Below, in pieces: positions 17,595 to 26,222 of a DNA stretch of 64,000 bases. Each line of letters begins with the position of its first letter. Positions within the stretch are counted from its first letter, which is position 1. The notes beneath the pieces are model-generated. The model saw nothing but the letters and a program-made list of their open reading frames with translations. It made no database searches and was not told where the DNA came from. Source of the DNA: Micromonospora echinospora (GTDB lineage Bacteria > Actinomycetota > Actinomycetes > Mycobacteriales > Micromonosporaceae); the NCBI RefSeq assembly GCF_900091495.1, contig NZ_LT607413.1, forward strand, positions 2,418,001 through 2,482,000, given 5' to 3'. Position numbers and translations under genes: made by a program.

Positions 17595-17936
17595 ATGTTC
17601 TATATGAACGAGGAAGTAATCCCCATTCTTCGCGTTGAGGACGCTGCGGCGGCGGTTGGGTGGTACGAGCGCCTTGGCTTCGCTAAGCGGTGGGAGCACC
17701 GGTTCGAACCGGGGCTTCCCGCTTTCGTCGAAGTCGCCCGGGGCGGGGTGCGGTTGTTCCTGTCGGAGCACAAGGGCGATGCCCGTCCCGACACGTTGAT
17801 TTACCTCCGTGTTCGTGATGTCGATGCCGTGGCCGCTGAGTTCGGTGCGCCGGTGAAGGAGGCCCCTTGGGCGCGTGAGGTTGAACTATGCGATCTCGAC
17901 GGCAACCGGCTAAGGGTCGGCACGCCGGCGGAATGA
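17595..17936 (+). CDS. Glyoxalase/bleomycin-resistance-type (VOC) protein
   Basis: The 113-residue product has one vicinal-oxygen-chelate module: EEVIPILRVEDAAAAVGWYE, RLGFAKRWEHRF, then VRLFLSEHKG, and a C-terminal EVELCDLDGNRLRV. The two half-modules (beta-alpha-beta3) and the final DxDGNxL pattern are those of bleomycin-binding and glyoxalase-like proteins. Such proteins bind antibiotics or act on small metabolites as dimers. The ligand is unknown. A second in-frame ATG three codons later (17604) is an equally likely start. A longer upstream frame is not protein-like. Confidence 0.85.
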   Translation: MFYMNEEVIPILRVEDAAAAVGWYERLGFAKRWEHRFEPGLPAFVEVARGGVRLFLSEHKGDARPDTLIYLRVRDVDAVAAEFGAPVKEAPWAREVELCDLDGNRLRVGTPAE

Positions 17937-18048
17937 GCACTTGGGGTCGGCGCGCGGCACGTACACCACCGCCTAGCTGAACGGCGCCGGACTGATACTG
18001 CAACGGCGCTGAGCGTGTCGAGTGTTGCTCGTGTTCGTTGGTCAACCT
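17937..18048. other. Short spacer
   Basis: No gene is seen between the VOC gene and the transposase remnant. Confidence 0.3.
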
Positions 18049-18216
18049 GTGGCGGGCGTTGATGTTGAACGTTGGCAGGCGGAGCTGGACCGGCTTCATG
18101 GCCGGGTCGGGGTGCGGTTTCGTCGGGTGCAGCCGCGTCGGCGGGCGCCGTAGTACCTGTGTGGGCTGGTCTCCGGGTTGGACCGCACGAACGGGTGGAC
18201 CGTCACCGACTGCTGA
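18049..18216 (+). pseudogene. IS701-family transposase, N-terminal fragment with stops
   Basis: One plus frame reads VAGVDVERWQAELDRLHGRV, then FRRVQPRRRAP, a TAG stop, and YLCGLVSGLDRTNGWTVTD before a TGA at 18214. This is the start of IS701-type transposases (ERWxxELDxLHxR, RRRAxxYLRGLLS). Two in-frame stops show decay. The central part of a similar transposase is at 13036-13563, also on the plus strand. Confidence 0.7.
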
Positions 18217-18251
18217 GGACGCCGTAGTAGCTGCCGTAGCCGAGGCGACCC

Positions 18252-19004
18252 CTACCGTGGGTCGAGGTCGCTCGACGGCGGGCTCAGCCGTTCGGGCAGA
18301 CGTCGAATCAGCCACCAGCCGTACCCGACGAACAGCAGAGCGATCACCGCCTGCCACCACAGCGGGGCTGCGCCCGGGCTGCGGAGCTGCACGAAATTGT
18401 CTGACGCGTGCAGCACGACCAGTGGCCAGATCGTGCCGAGATGCCAGCGCAACGCCGCCAGCCCGAATCCGTACGCGGTGGTGCTGATCACCTGTGCGAC
18501 CGTGTCGTCCCAAGGACGTCCGAACCACAGGGCGCTCAAGGCGTGGCCGAGTCCGAACAGCACACCCACCCAGACGGCAGCGCGCGTCGGGCCGAGGCGG
18601 GCGAGCACATGCTGGTTGACCCCACGGCTGAGGGACTCCTCGGCGACACCGACGGCCAGCATGGTCACGGCAGTACTGATCAGCACGGTGACCGAACCGG
18701 TGAGGCCCGGGGCCGTGTACGACAAGATGACGGCCACGATCGGCAGGCACCACCACCACGAGCGGTCAGGGCTCCGCCAGCCCAGAGCGGCACGGCGCCA
18801 CCAACCCATCCAGGCGGCCAGCACGAGGACCCCGGCTGCGGTGCCGGCGTTGACCAGCGCGGGACCCAGATCCGGGAACCAGGAGACGGACAAGCCCCCA
18901 ACGAGATCTGCCAGGGCGAACAACACGATGTGCCATGCCAGCGTCAATCCGGCAGCGACCCCGACCGGCGTCCGATGTGTCCAATGCTCGATTCGTCCAC
19001 GCAC
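18252..19004 (-). CDS. CPBP-family intramembrane metalloprotease
   Basis: The 250-residue product has about seven or eight hydrophobic segments. The CPBP (Abi) signature is present: AVGVAEESLSRGV with the paired Glu and Arg of EExxxR, then VLFGLGHAL (FxxxH), and LHASDNF near the end (HxxxD/N). These residues form the active site inside the membrane. Relatives process prenylated proteins or bacteriocin-related peptides. The substrate here is unknown. The start is a GTG with a weak ribosome site. Confidence 0.88.
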   Translation of the reverse strand: MRGRIEHWTHRTPVGVAAGLTLAWHIVLFALADLVGGLSVSWFPDLGPALVNAGTAAGVLVLAAWMGWWRRAALGWRSPDRSWWWCLPIVAVILSYTAPGLTGSVTVLISTAVTMLAVGVAEESLSRGVNQHVLARLGPTRAAVWVGVLFGLGHALSALWFGRPWDDTVAQVISTTAYGFGLAALRWHLGTIWPLVVLHASDNFVQLRSPGAAPLWWQAVIALLFVGYGWWLIRRLPERLSPPSSDLDPR

Positions 19005-19094
19005 CCGCAGACCATATGGCAGGTACGTCTCTGCGGGGCATCGCGACGATGGCTGTTCTGACCAGGCGGCCTCTTGAGCACCAGAATCACGACG

Positions 19095-19255
19095 CTACTC
19101 CGTAACGGTGACACCATCACCCGTCTGGCCTGCGGCACCGCAGTCAGCGTCACGACAGCCCGGCGGTACGTCCGAGAAGCCACCGGCCTACTCGCGGCGT
19201 ACGCCGAGGATCTGAACGCGGCCACACGGCGCATCGGCCGGCTCGCGTACGCGAG
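19095..19255 (+). pseudogene. IS5-family transposase fragment (helix-turn-helix part)
   Basis: The reading NGDTITRLACGTAVSVTTAR followed by RYVREATGLLAAYAEDLNAA and RRIGRLAYA matches the HTH and following helix of IS5-group DDE transposases (LRNGDTYxRLAAGFGVxxxTAWRYV). The catalytic domain is missing and the reading drifts after 19255. Confidence 0.65.
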
Positions 19256-19586
19256 GTCGTCGCGGACTGCGCCGGACGCTCGTCTGTGCCTCGCTTGCGC
19301 AGCTCACGCGATGTGCGCGGGTCTAGCGCCGTACAGGCATGCTGGAAGTGCTCATGCCTCAGGTGAATAGGAGTCACATGGCTCACCAAACGGTTGGCAC
19401 CGACTGGGACGCTGAACTCGTGCCCCACCGGGGCGGAGTCGAAGCCGGACGCGTGGATCGGCGAATTCAAGCAGGCGGGGCGGCAGGTCACCGTGCAGTC
19501 GCCGTTGGTCGAAGGAGGGTCACGGCAGCCGGATCGCTGACGCAGCTCGACGGATCTTGCCGTGGACCCGTGGCGGAGGTGTTCTG
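19256..19586. other. Intergenic, no supported gene
   Basis: Short open frames occur, including one of 82 codons from 19339, but none is recognisable. GGAGG at 19575-19579 belongs to the next gene. Confidence 0.35.
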
Positions 19587-20645
19587 ATGACGTCGCGCTT
19601 CGATGACGTCGCGCTTCGCGTCCCCGTCGATCCTGCGCTCGCCCGTGCGGAGGGTCGCGAACTGATACGTCACGAGGGCGGACGTTTCGGCGAGGCCGCA
19701 GCCGGAGGTCGGATCGTGTTCCGGGCTGCCGTACTTGTGGTCGGTGCGGGGGTGTTGGCCGCCCTGTACGTGCTAACGGTGCAGCTCATGTTCGGGGCGC
19801 CCGGCGCCGATGCCACGACGGTGGTGATCGCAGGTCTCATGGTGGCTCCGCTCGCCGTGATGCAGATCCGGGGTGCCGTCCGGGGGCGTCGGGCCGCGGA
19901 GGTCGGCTGGTACCGACTGAGGCGCTTCACCGAGGCGAACGGAATGTCCTACACAGCCATCGAGAAGGATCCGGTCCGACCGGCGGCGTTGTTCCGCGTC
20001 GGATCGTCGCGTGTCGCGGGCGATCTGGTGACCGCGACTGCACATCGTCCGTTCGAGGTCGCGAACTACGCCTATGACACATGGACGGCACGGACGCGCA
20101 TGCCGCATACGGCCTGCTACGCCATGTTCACCCTGCGGACAACGTTGCCGCCGATGACGCTGGTGACCGCCGCGCGAGATATCCCGTCGTGCGCGTGGAA
20201 GGTGCCGCCATCGCACCGGCCGTTGGTGATAGGCGGCTCGTTCGACGCGCATTTCCAGGTTCACTGCGCACCGCGGGATGACGACGCCGTCCGGAGGCTG
20301 CTCACCCCTGCGGTGCAGGAGACGCTCGTCGAGCTCGCGGGAAACTGCGACGTCGAGATCGTCGACGGCCGGGTCTTCTTCATCGCCCGTCGGGCGCTGC
20401 CGAACACAACTCCCGCATTCTGGGAGTGGATCGAGGACCTCGCCGCGCTGGTGGACGAGCAACTGGACCGACAGGGCGGTTCTGCCGTGCCGGGGACGCG
20501 AGTCGCGGACGAAGCGCGTCGATCGCGCCGAGCAGGGCTGTTCGAGAGGACGAGGGCGCCGCGTGGAACCGCGGTCGTCGGCTGCCTGATCCCGTTGCTG
20601 TTCGGAGTCGCCGCGCCGGCTGTCATCAGCGCGATCATGCGGTAG
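19587..20645 (+). CDS. Membrane protein of unknown function
   Basis: The 352-residue product has two hydrophobic segments near the N-terminus (about 43-67, VFRAAVLVVGAGVLAALYVL; and about 77-95, TVVIAGLMVAPLAVM) and one at the C-terminus (GTAVVGCLIPLLFGVAAPAV). The central cytoplasmic or exported domain of about 220 residues (YTAIEKDPVRPAALFRVGSS and beyond) resembles actinobacterial proteins with a two-TM head and a beta-rich body, but has no assigned function. The ATG follows GGAGGTG. Confidence 0.7.
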   Translation: MTSRFDDVALRVPVDPALARAEGRELIRHEGGRFGEAAAGGRIVFRAAVLVVGAGVLAALYVLTVQLMFGAPGADATTVVIAGLMVAPLAVMQIRGAVRGRRAAEVGWYRLRRFTEANGMSYTAIEKDPVRPAALFRVGSSRVAGDLVTATAHRPFEVANYAYDTWTARTRMPHTACYAMFTLRTTLPPMTLVTAARDIPSCAWKVPPSHRPLVIGGSFDAHFQVHCAPRDDDAVRRLLTPAVQETLVELAGNCDVEIVDGRVFFIARRALPNTTPAFWEWIEDLAALVDEQLDRQGGSAVPGTRVADEARRSRRAGLFERTRAPRGTAVVGCLIPLLFGVAAPAVISAIMR

Positions 20646-20739
20646 GCGCACGCTCGACCACGAAGGGGAGGGGCTCGGCGTCGGGGTGCTGCTGCCCGCT
20701 CGTCGACGTGGCCGTGGTGGCGGAAGCGCTGGGATCGAG

Positions 20740-21137
20740 GTCGTGGTCACCGGGGAGATCGCACGGTGGCGGTCCGCGTCGAGCGGACACTCCCCGATCT
20801 GCTGTCGGTGCTGGTGCCGACCGTGCACGTCTTCATCCAGTCGCTGCGGCTCACGTCGACGATGGTGATCTGGTCGACCCGACGCCGGCGCCCCGGCGTC
20901 AGAGCGAGTAGGGGGCCGAGGGCGTCGACGACCCGGTGCGCGGCGGAGTGCGACACCCCGAACAGCGGGCCGGTCTGGCGCATCGTCAGGTTCGTGCGCC
21001 AGGACACGGCCACCAGCAACACCCGGTCGGCGAGGCCGAGAGATCACTTCCGGCCCGGCCGACCATCGGCGTTGCGTCACCACCGCGCTCGTGCGAGCGA
21101 CCACCTCGCCGCCCCCGCCGTCGAGGGGTAGCTGCAC
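20740..21137 (-). pseudogene. IS5-like transposase remnant
   Basis: On the minus strand the product reads SLGLADRVLLVAVSWRTNLT, MRQTGPLFGVSHSAAHRVVD, then ALGPLLAL and VDQITIVD. This is the HTH and the first catalytic Asp strand of another IS5-type transposase. The conserved VDGTLVPTRDH block that should follow is lost, and upstream parts sit in a different frame. It differs in type from the fragment at 19095-19255. Confidence 0.7.
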
Positions 21138-21195
21138 AGCTGTGTAGCCGGCGCGCGGAAGGACCTACTTGCGGTGCTGGTCACCCGAGCCCGGA

Positions 21196-22977
21196 TCAGA
21201 TGAAGATCGTGCGGGCCGGGTCGAGGAAGTCGGTCGCGATGATCTGGGCGGCGCCGTACGGCATGGTGTCGAAGCCCTTGTAGTTGTGCCAGGCCTTGAT
21301 CTGGCCGTCGGTTTGGATCAGGGCGATCTCGGCGCGGCCGTCGTCGTTGAGATCCATGAACCGCACCCTCGCGGGGTCGGTGAATCCAGTCGCGAGGATG
21401 ACGGTGTAGCCGTACGGCGAGGCGGCGAAGCCGAGGTCGTTGTGCCAGGCCTTGATCTGGCCGTCGGTCTGGATCAGGGCGATCTCGGCGCGGCCGTCAT
21501 CGTCCAGGTCGGTGAACACGGTCCGGGCCGGGTCGGTGAATCCGGTCGCGATGACGACGGAGTTGCCGTATGGCGAGGCGGCGAAGCCGAGGTCGTTGTG
21601 CCAGGCCTTGATCTGGCCGTCCGCCTGGATGTGGATCAGCTCGGACTTTCCGTCGTTGTCGAGGTCGGTGAAGCGCACCCGGGCCGGGTCGGTGAATCCG
21701 GTCGCGATGACGACGGAGTTCCCGTATGGCGAGGTGGCGAAGCCGAGGTCGTTGTGCCAGGCCTTGATCTGGCCGTCCGCCTGGATGTGGATCAGCTCGG
21801 ACTTTCCGTCGTCGTCGAGGTCGGCGAAGCGCACCCGGGCCGGGTCGGTGAAGGAGGTCCCGATGACCGCGGCGGCGCCGTACGGCATGGTGTCGAAGCC
21901 CTTGTAGTTGTGCCAGGCCTTGATCTGGCCGTCGGTCTGGATCAGGGCGATCTCGGCGCGGCCGTTGCCGTCGAGCGAGGATTTCCGGCTGCCGCCCTGA
22001 ACCGGTAGACCGTTGACCCAGCGGAGGTTGATCGAGTACATGTGCCTGCTGCCGTCCGCGACCGCGGCGTGCATCACGACCTTGTCGCCGCCGCCCAGCC
22101 CATCCTGGGCCGTCACGACGTCCGCGCCGCCTGGACCACAGAGTCCCGTGTTGGCCTGGGTCATGAAGGCCTCCGGCGCCGGTGTCCAGGGGCCGGTGAC
22201 CGCCGGCGCCGTGGCGTACGACGTGTAGTAGCCGCAGCTGGCGAAGGACCCACCGGAGTAGAACAGCACCATCTTGTCGTCACGCTGGACCAGGTCCGGC
22301 GCCTCGATGATCTGACCTGCGGCAACGGTCAGCATCGCGGTCGTCGGACCGACCAGGGTGGTGCCGTTGTTGGTGACCTGGCTGACCCAGAGCGTGGACG
22401 GCCGGTTGATGGCGTTGCCGTCGTTCTTCCAGGTGAGGTAGCGGGTTCCGTTCCGGTCGACGAAGGTGTTCGCATCGATCGCGCCGCCCTGGCTGAGGGG
22501 GCAGATGAGCGGCCCCGATCCGTAGGGCACGAACCCCCCGAGCGGCGAGGTCGCGATCGCGACGCCGATGCACTGACGACCAGAGGCGGCGTCCTGGGCC
22601 GTGTAGGTGAGGGTCAGACTGCCGTCAGGGTTGGGCTGCACGTCGGGAGCCCAGGTTCTGCCGGCGACGGCCCAGCTGCCGGGCCCACCCGGCATCGCGT
22701 CACCGAGGACCTGCCACGGCCCGTCGATGGTGGGCGCGCTGGCCACCGGGAGGTGCCTGAAGTCGTTGGTGGCATAGGCGTACCACGTCTGGCCGACGCG
22801 GACCACGTCCGGGTCGGCGAACCCCTGTGCGATGAGCTTTCTGGGGCCTTCGGGTACGGCGGTGACGGCACTCGGGCCTGCCACGACCGGCGCGGCCGGC
22901 ACGACGAGTGCGAGGGTGGCAAGCACTGCGAACGAGGCCGCGTGGGCTTGGCTGCGGAGGATGGGCGGGATACGCAT
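21196..22977 (-). CDS. Secreted GH43-like protein with tandem FG-GAP/VCBS-type repeats
   Basis: The 593-residue protein has a Sec signal over residues 1-33. A five-bladed GH43-type domain covers about 45-335, with the three expected acids: Asp55 in FADPDVVR, Asp168 in QGGAIDANTF and Glu225 in QIIEAPDL. GH43 enzymes remove arabinose or xylose from plant polysaccharides. Residues 345-593 are near-identical 52-residue repeats (DLDDDGKSELIHIQADGQIK, AWHNDLGF), with Ca2+-loop motifs DxDxDGxxE. The DNA repeats every 156 bp; for example, 21541 and 21697 start matching copies. GGGAGC precedes the ATG. Confidence 0.85.
   Translation of the reverse strand: MRIPPILRSQAHAASFAVLATLALVVPAAPVVAGPSAVTAVPEGPRKLIAQGFADPDVVRVGQTWYAYATNDFRHLPVASAPTIDGPWQVLGDAMPGGPGSWAVAGRTWAPDVQPNPDGSLTLTYTAQDAASGRQCIGVAIATSPLGGFVPYGSGPLICPLSQGGAIDANTFVDRNGTRYLTWKNDGNAINRPSTLWVSQVTNNGTTLVGPTTAMLTVAAGQIIEAPDLVQRDDKMVLFYSGGSFASCGYYTSYATAPAVTGPWTPAPEAFMTQANTGLCGPGGADVVTAQDGLGGGDKVVMHAAVADGSRHMYSINLRWVNGLPVQGGSRKSSLDGNGRAEIALIQTDGQIKAWHNYKGFDTMPYGAAAVIGTSFTDPARVRFADLDDDGKSELIHIQADGQIKAWHNDLGFATSPYGNSVVIATGFTDPARVRFTDLDNDGKSELIHIQADGQIKAWHNDLGFAASPYGNSVVIATGFTDPARTVFTDLDDDGRAEIALIQTDGQIKAWHNDLGFAASPYGYTVILATGFTDPARVRFMDLNDDGRAEIALIQTDGQIKAWHNYKGFDTMPYGAAQIIATDFLDPARTIFI
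21240..21960. repeat. 156-bp tandem coding repeats (about 4.5 units)
   Basis: The block contains successive copies with a 156-base period, each encoding one 52-residue Ca2+-loop repeat of the GH43-like protein. Units differ by few bases. The outer units carry GFDTMPYG where the inner ones carry GFAASPYG. Confidence 0.85.
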
Positions 22978-23024
22978 GGCGAGCTCCCTTCGGGGTCGGC
23001 CGTCGATGTCCGCGGCGCGACCAT

Positions 23025-23044
23025 ATACCGGCCTAGGCCAGTAT
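23025..23044. promoter_or_regulatory. Near-palindrome upstream of the GH43-like gene
   Basis: ATACCGGCCTAGGCCAGTAT matches its own reverse complement at 18 of 20 positions and lies 48 bp before the minus-strand ATG. It is a plausible operator for a sugar-responsive repressor. Confidence 0.4.
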
Positions 23045-23424
23045 CGTGGAGGCCGCCTGAGTTGATGTCAATGGCTCGCTAGGCACAGAGACCCGTACCA
23101 GCGCCTGTCGTTCGCGGGTGGGGGTGTCCCCATGGCCCTGTCAGATGAGGAGCCTGGATGCGGGGCAGGGCGTCGGCAGCATGGCGACGTGCCTGACCTC
23201 GGTCCGAACCGTTGGGGTGCTCGCTGTCCGCCTCGCCTTCGTGTGGGTCGACGAAGGCCCATGTGCTGATGGCGAAGGCGAGCGCCAGGAGGACATGTTG
23301 CGGTATCGCGGGCGTATCGAAAAACGCATATGCCGCCGCAACGGTCGTGCGTCTTGGGTGCAGGAATGAACCAGAGCGCATCACTGTCAGCGCACGGTTC
23401 GTCGACCGGGAAAGGAGCGTGATC
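23045..23424. other. Leader region holding a duplicated promoter segment
   Basis: No full gene is present. The segment 23304-23390 is a copy of the leader and first codons of the VanZ-like gene further downstream. It ends in AAAGGAG, the ribosome site of the serine hydrolase. Confidence 0.5.
23304..23390 (+). repeat. Promoter/leader duplication, copy A
   Basis: From TATCGCGGGCGTAT to ATGAACCAGAGCGC this copy parallels 24717-24803 (TATCGCGGACGTAT to ATGAACCACAGCGC), with identical 62-base spacing to the ATG. Both contain a CGTAT-GAAAA-CGCATA inverted-repeat element. After the ATG copy A soon loses similarity to VanZ, so only a leader and a few codons were duplicated. Confidence 0.7.
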
Positions 23425-24696
23425 ATGGATCCGGACACCGCACGCGGTATCGACCGGAGGCGGCTGGTCACATGGGGTGGGGCGGCCGCCGCCGGGATGG
23501 TGGCGGCGGGCGGGCCGCTGGTAGGCGCCAGGATCGGCCACGCCGACTCGGCCCCCACCGGCTCGTCCGGGCGCGACCGGATCCCGCCGGATACCCGGCC
23601 CGGCGGAGCCTACGACCGGTATGTGGCGCGGCTGGCCGCCGAGGGCAGGTTCTCCGGCGTGGTGCTGCTGTCGTACCGGGGCCGGACGGTGCTGTCGCGC
23701 AGCTACGGCATGGCCGACGAGGAGAAGAGGATCCGCAACCACGAGGGCGTCGCGTTCAACCTCTCCTCGGGGAGCCAGCCCTTCCTGTCGGTGGCCGTCC
23801 TGCAGTTGGTGCAGCAGGGCAGGCTGACGCTGTCGGACACGGTGGGCACCCACCTGGCGGGCTTCGCCAGAGAGATCGCCGAGCAGGTGACCATCCACCA
23901 CCTGCTCACCAGCACTTCCGGGCTGGACGCCCCGATGCCGGACTGGCAACGCGTCTTCCACAGCCGGGAGGAGGTGCACGAGTACCACGAGCAGTGGGCC
24001 CGGCAGGCGACGCTGGTGGGGGTTCCCGGCACGGGGTCCAATGGCCACCGTCCCGGCGGCGGCGTCGGCCTGGCCATGGCCGCGCAGATCGTGGAGGCCG
24101 TGTCCGGCGTGACGTTCTGGGACTACGTGCACGAGCATGTCTTCGAGCGCTCCGGCATGAGCGGCTCGGCGTTCTACACCAGGGACCAGTGGCTCACCGA
24201 CGAGCACATCGCGCATCCGTACATGCGGCAAGCCGACGGCAGCCTGGTGGACGCCGTCCGCAACCTGGACAAGGGCAGCCTGGATCCGAACATACGAGGC
24301 AGAAATCCAGGCCGCAGCTTCATCGGTTACGCCTCGGGTGACGGCTTCGCCACCGCGCCGGACCTGGTCCGGTTCGCGGAAGCGCTGCGCGACGGCACGG
24401 TGCTCGACCGGCCCTACGCCGACCTGTTCGCCGGGCCCAAGCTCCCCGGTCCGGAGCCCACATCGTACGAGGCGTACACGATGCCGGTCAGCATCGTCAA
24501 CGGTCAGTGGGTGATCGGGCGCGGCGGCGGGGGCGGTGGCATCGGCGCCAACTGGAGCATCTACCCGGACACCGGTTGGGTCGGCGTCGTCCTCAGCAAC
24601 CACGACGGCGTGCCGATGCTGGGCATCTGCCTGCGGGAGGCTGAGGCCGTCACCGGCGGGCCAGTCGGCCCACCCGGCGGCGGGGGTGGCGGCTGA
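23425..24696 (+). CDS. Beta-lactamase-fold serine hydrolase homologue with degenerate active site
   Basis: The 423-residue protein has a Tat-type signal (RRRLVTWGGAAAAGMVAAGG). The body follows class C beta-lactamase/esterase proteins: FSGVVLLSYRG, SYGMADEE, VAVLQLVQQGRLTLSDTVGT, then IYPDTGWVGVVLSNHDG. The SxxK motif reads SGSQ at residues 115-118, so the general-base Lys is Gln. The YxN motif reads GSN at 204-206, and the usual HGG reads RGG near 372. All three catalytic sites are altered, so normal hydrolase activity is unlikely. A binding or sensing role is possible. It ends in a Gly-rich tail. AAAGGAG precedes the ATG. Confidence 0.82.
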   Translation: MDPDTARGIDRRRLVTWGGAAAAGMVAAGGPLVGARIGHADSAPTGSSGRDRIPPDTRPGGAYDRYVARLAAEGRFSGVVLLSYRGRTVLSRSYGMADEEKRIRNHEGVAFNLSSGSQPFLSVAVLQLVQQGRLTLSDTVGTHLAGFAREIAEQVTIHHLLTSTSGLDAPMPDWQRVFHSREEVHEYHEQWARQATLVGVPGTGSNGHRPGGGVGLAMAAQIVEAVSGVTFWDYVHEHVFERSGMSGSAFYTRDQWLTDEHIAHPYMRQADGSLVDAVRNLDKGSLDPNIRGRNPGRSFIGYASGDGFATAPDLVRFAEALRDGTVLDRPYADLFAGPKLPGPEPTSYEAYTMPVSIVNGQWVIGRGGGGGGIGANWSIYPDTGWVGVVLSNHDGVPMLGICLREAEAVTGGPVGPPGGGGGG

Positions 24697-24716
24697 GTGG
24701 CGCCGGGCACTGTGTG

Positions 24717-24803
24717 TATCGCGGACGTATGGAAAATCGCATACGGCACCGCAACGGCCCTCCGGCTTCGATGGGGGCATGAACCACAGCGCGTCCCCGT
24801 CCG
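24717..24803 (+). repeat. Promoter/leader duplication, copy B
   Basis: This is the matching copy of 23304-23390. It leads directly into the VanZ-like gene at 24779. It contains CGTATG-GAAAATCG-CATACG, an inverted repeat that may bind the response regulator encoded downstream. Confidence 0.7.
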
Positions 24804-25482
24804 CACCGTCCCGCCGTACGCGCCGGATCGTGCTCGCCAGCCTGGCTGTCCTCGGGTTGGCGAGCGCGGCGTTCGCCGTGCGGCGGCCGCTCATGATGTC
24901 CGCGCCGAGGTGCCTGGCCGGGCACTGGCACGGCTGCTACGACACGTTCAACGGCGTGCTGCTCATGATGCTGGTGGGGCTGCCGTTGGCGGCTCTGGCG
25001 GTGTGGGCTCTGGCGCGCCTCCGGCGTGCTGCCGGCGTCACACGGGGGTGGCGGATGTCGCTGGCCGAGGTGGGCATGGTCTACGGGACGGTGCCGTTCG
25101 TGTGGATGACCTTGATGCCGGGGCCGGGGGCGGGCATCGTCCCCGGCCGGGTGAGTCTGGTCCCGCTGCGGGACCTGGTCACGATGGGGCCGGTCGGATC
25201 GGCGGCAACCTGCTGATCTTCGCGGCGCTGGGGTTCTTCGCCCCGATGCGGTTCGCGGCGCTGGCGTCGGTGCCGCGGATCCTGGCGCTCGGGGCAGGTT
25301 GCTCGGTCCTGGTCGAAACCGCCCAGTACGTCCTGCGGCTGGACCGGGTGTCCTCCGTGGATGACGTACTGGTCAACGCCACCGGTGCCGTGCTGGCCGC
25401 GCTGGCGTCGCGCCACTGGTGGCGCACTGCGGCGGAGGCGCCGTCGGACCGGCCTCGCCCCGCGCCGGTACCGGCAGGCTGA
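24779..25482 (+). pseudogene. VanZ-family membrane protein, frameshifted
   Basis: The first frame (24779-25216) gives MNHSASPSAPSRRTRRIVLA, three hydrophobic segments and SLVPLRDLVTMGPVGS, then a stop. A shifted frame continues without loss as GGNLLIFAALGFFAPMRFAA and DRVSSVDDVLVNATGA to 25482. The two parts join into one VanZ-like protein of about 233 residues, with the frame change near 25190-25205. VanZ proteins relate to teicoplanin resistance or envelope homeostasis. The shift may be a real mutation or a sequencing error. Confidence 0.8.
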
Positions 25483-25526
25483 GCCGTGTCCAGCATGAAA
25501 TACCAGCGTGGTCATAGGGTCCCGGC

Positions 25527-26222
25527 ATGCGCGTACTGATCGTGGAGGACGAGCCCTACCTGGCCGAAGCTGTCCGGGACGGCCTGCGGCTGGAGGCGAT
25601 CGCCGCCGACATCGCCGCCGACGGCGACTCCGCCCTGGAACTGCTCAGCGTCAACTCCTACGACCTCGCGGTCCTCGACCGCGACATCCCCGGCCCCTCC
25701 GGCGACGAGGTCGCGCGTCGCATCGTCGCCTCCGGCAGCGGCATCCCCATCCTCATGCTGACCGCTGCCGACCGGATCGACGACAAGGCCTCCGGGTTCG
25801 AGCTGGGCGCCGACGACTACCTCACCAAACCGTTCGACCTGCGGGAGCTCGTCCTGCGGCTGAGGGCGCTCGACCGCAGACGTGGGTACGCCCGGCCCCC
25901 GGTCCGCGAGATCGCGGGCCTGCGGCTCGACCCGTTCCGCCGGGAGGTCTTCCGCAACGGACGCCACGTCGCGCTCACCCGCAAGCAGTTCGCGGTGCTG
26001 GAAGTCCTCGTCGCCGCCGAGGGCGGGGTCGTCAGCGCCGAAGAGCTGCTGGAGCGGGCCTGGGACGAGAACGCCAACCCCTTCACCAACGCCGTGCGCA
26101 TCACCGTCTCCGCACTGCGCAAACGGCTCGGCGAACCATGGATCATCGCCACGGTGCCCGGCGTCGGCTACCGCATCGACACCGCCCCCGGCACCGGGCG
26201 TGAGGGAGAGGAGCGTGGATAG
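25527..26222 (+). CDS. OmpR/PhoB-type response regulator
   Basis: The 231-residue product has an N-terminal receiver (about 1-115), with MRVLIVEDEP, Asp51 in LAVLDRDIPGPSG, Thr in LMLTAAD and Lys in YLTKPFD. The C-terminal winged helix covers about 128-222 (VALTRKQFAVLEVLVAAEGG, VRITVSALRKRLG, TVPGVGYRI). Phosphorylation by the overlapping histidine kinase would make it a DNA-binding activator. The overlap with the kinase start is eight bases. Likely targets are the upstream VanZ and hydrolase promoters, which share an inverted repeat. Confidence 0.95.
   Translation: MRVLIVEDEPYLAEAVRDGLRLEAIAADIAADGDSALELLSVNSYDLAVLDRDIPGPSGDEVARRIVASGSGIPILMLTAADRIDDKASGFELGADDYLTKPFDLRELVLRLRALDRRRGYARPPVREIAGLRLDPFRREVFRNGRHVALTRKQFAVLEVLVAAEGGVVSAEELLERAWDENANPFTNAVRITVSALRKRLGEPWIIATVPGVGYRIDTAPGTGREGEERG

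Noticed and set aside
21240..21960. 156-bp repeats considered as a non-coding minisatellite
   Set aside because: They keep one open frame and encode Ca2+-loop protein repeats.
21169..22008. Plus-strand repetitive frame of 279 codons
   Set aside because: It is the complement of the 156-bp coding repeats of the GH43-like gene and has no ribosome site.
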